Assembly: GCA_902406135.1 (NCBI GenBank)
Contig: CABPCX010000120.1
Span: 1 to 6,119, forward strand
Length of the DNA: 6,119 bases
From: an uncultured Eubacteriales bacterium
Lineage (GTDB): Bacteria > Bacillota > Clostridia > Lachnospirales > Anaerotignaceae
Direction of reading: 5' to 3'
Shown: piece after piece, positions 5,038 to 6,119 of the stretch
Position numbering within the stretch: the stretch's first letter is position 1
How the letters are laid out: each line of letters opens with the position of its first letter
Made by a program: the position numbers and the translations under genes
Notes under the pieces: model-generated
Database searches by the model: none
What the model saw: only the letters and a program-made list of their open reading frames with translations
Told to the model about the DNA's origin: nothing

Positions 5038-6117
5038 TTATTTTGTGTATATTTCCCTGAATTTGTCGCAGACTGCCTTTCCTACTTCTTCCGTTGATGC
5101 ATTTCCGCCCATATCATAGGGAACGTACTTTTTCTCGTCAATTACCGCTTTTATGGCATCTATTATGGCTTTTCCTATATCGGTACGTCCGAAATGGTCC
5201 ATCATCTGGCTTACGGACCACAATGCGGCCATGGGATTGGCTTTGCCCTGTCCCGCTATATCGGGAGCTGAGCCATGAATCGGCTCAAACATGGAAGGAT
5301 ATTTTTTCTCCGGATTGATGTTTGCTCCAGCCGCAAGTCCCATTCCTCCGGCAATGGCTGCTCCGAGGTCGGTTATTATGTCTCCGAAAAGATTTGATGT
5401 AACGATTATCTGGAACCTTGCCGGGTCCTTTACAAAGAACATGGATGCCGCATCCACAAGGCAAGTATATGTCTTAACATCGGGATATTCTTTGGCTATT
5501 CTCTCAAAGGTTTCGTCCCAGAATACCATTGAATAATTGAGGGCATTTCCTTTGCTTATGCTTGTAAGTGTCTTCTTTTCCTTTCTTGCCAGCTCAAAGG
5601 CATATCTTATTATTCTTTCGGTGCCTTTTTTAGAGAATACACCCGTCTGAAGAGCCATTTCATCTTCTCTGCCCTCATAGAGCCTTGCTCCGACGCCCGC
5701 ATACTCTCCTTCGCTGTTTTCCCTTACGACCGTCATATCTATCTGGTCTGTGGAAGTAATGTTTTTAAGGGGACATATATCCGTATTCAAAAGCTTTACG
5801 GGTCTGAGATTTACGTATTCGTCAAATCCCCTCCTTATTTTCAATAAAAGCTCCCTCAGAGAAATATGGTCCTTTACATCAGGCGCTCCAACCGCTCCCA
5901 GGTATATGGCATCGTAGCCCTTAAGGGTATCCATAAATCCTTCATCGGCCATTCTTCCTGTCTTTTTATAATATTCACATCCCCAGGGATAGTCCGTTAA
6001 AGAAAAAGAAATGTCTTTGTCGAGTTCTTCTATGATTTTCAGGAGTTTTTCTCCCTCGGCTATGACCTCTGTTCCTATTCCGTCTCCGGGTATGACTGCT
6101 ATTTTATATTCGCTCAT
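5038..6117 (-). CDS. Tartrate/D-malate dehydrogenase-type (decarboxylating) beta-hydroxyacid dehydrogenase
   Basis: The 359-residue cytosolic enzyme belongs to the isocitrate/3-isopropylmalate dehydrogenase fold, which oxidises and decarboxylates 2R-hydroxyacids with NAD+ and a divalent metal. Visible motifs are IPGDGIGTEVI (9-19), AIYLGAVGAPDVKDHISLRELLLKIRR (70-96), YVNLRPV (101-107), VVRENSEGEYAG (130-141), SISKGNA (186-192), VDAA (221-224), NLFGDIITD (242-250) and EPIHGSAPDIAGQGKANP (278-295). R96, R105, R132, Y139, K189, D222, D246 and D250 match catalytic and metal ligands of LeuB. D286 in HGSAPD indicates NAD+ rather than NADP+. The YPWGCEYY segment, DHISL.ELL substrate helix and YVNLRPV fit tartrate/D-malate dehydrogenases (TtuC/DmlA) better than LeuB. 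The gene is not next to leuCD, which agrees. Only two bases upstream of the ATG are visible, so its binding site and promoter are outside. The family is certain; the substrate is not. Confidence 0.9.
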   Translation of the reverse strand: MSEYKIAVIPGDGIGTEVIAEGEKLLKIIEELDKDISFSLTDYPWGCEYYKKTGRMADEGFMDTLKGYDAIYLGAVGAPDVKDHISLRELLLKIRRGFDEYVNLRPVKLLNTDICPLKNITSTDQIDMTVVRENSEGEYAGVGARLYEGREDEMALQTGVFSKKGTERIIRYAFELARKEKKTLTSISKGNALNYSMVFWDETFERIAKEYPDVKTYTCLVDAASMFFVKDPARFQIIVTSNLFGDIITDLGAAIAGGMGLAAGANINPEKKYPSMFEPIHGSAPDIAGQGKANPMAALWSVSQMMDHFGRTDIGKAIIDAIKAVIDEKKYVPYDMGGNASTEEVGKAVCDKFREIYTK

Positions 6118-6119
6118 AT

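Noticed and set aside
1..6119. CRISPR array, insertion sequence, integrase or toxin-antitoxin system
   Set aside because: No spaced direct repeats, transposase motifs, terminal inverted repeats or small gene pairs are present. The complete genes are housekeeping types with similar codon use.

Overview
The window looks like a chromosomal segment of an anaerobic Firmicute, most likely a member of the Clostridia. The reasons are strong GGAGG-type ribosome binding sites, near-consensus sigma-A promoters, heavy use of ATA and AGA codons at moderate GC, U-tailed intrinsic terminators, and a TPP riboswitch that acts through a terminator. The genus cannot be fixed from the sequence alone.

Layout. 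Positions 1-177 (minus strand) hold the 5' end of a small, acidic, helical protein that runs off the left edge. It is divergent from a class I SAM-dependent methyltransferase (277-870, plus), and the two promoters between them overlap. Next comes a thiamine salvage operon: a promoter (907-935), a TPP riboswitch aptamer (944-1043), its terminator (1058-1088), thiM (1107-1925) and a fused thiE-thiD gene (1912-3345) that overlaps thiM by 14 nt. A terminator (3356-3405) closes it. A non-coding gap holds a perfect 8-bp inverted repeat directly upstream of an extended -10 promoter, followed by hom (homoserine dehydrogenase, 3567-4859). Two strong hairpin terminators and an unexplained foldable segment (4969-5034) separate hom from a convergent minus-strand gene (5038-6117). 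That gene encodes a decarboxylating NAD-dependent dehydrogenase, closest by motif to tartrate/D-malate dehydrogenases.

How the genes work together. ThiM phosphorylates the thiazole alcohol. The ThiD half phosphorylates hydroxymethylpyrimidine twice. The ThiE half joins the two products to make thiamine phosphate. No thiC or thiG lies in this window, so this locus by itself encodes salvage and coupling, switched off by TPP. The methyltransferase, hom and the tartrate/D-malate-type dehydrogenase have separate transcription signals and look like single-gene units with no evident link to thiamine.

I found no mobile element, CRISPR array, tRNA, rRNA or convincing new multi-gene system. The most interesting signal is inside the TPP riboswitch. 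An extra hairpin inserted in the aptamer carries an exact 7-nt copy of the terminator's 3' arm and could help form the antiterminator.
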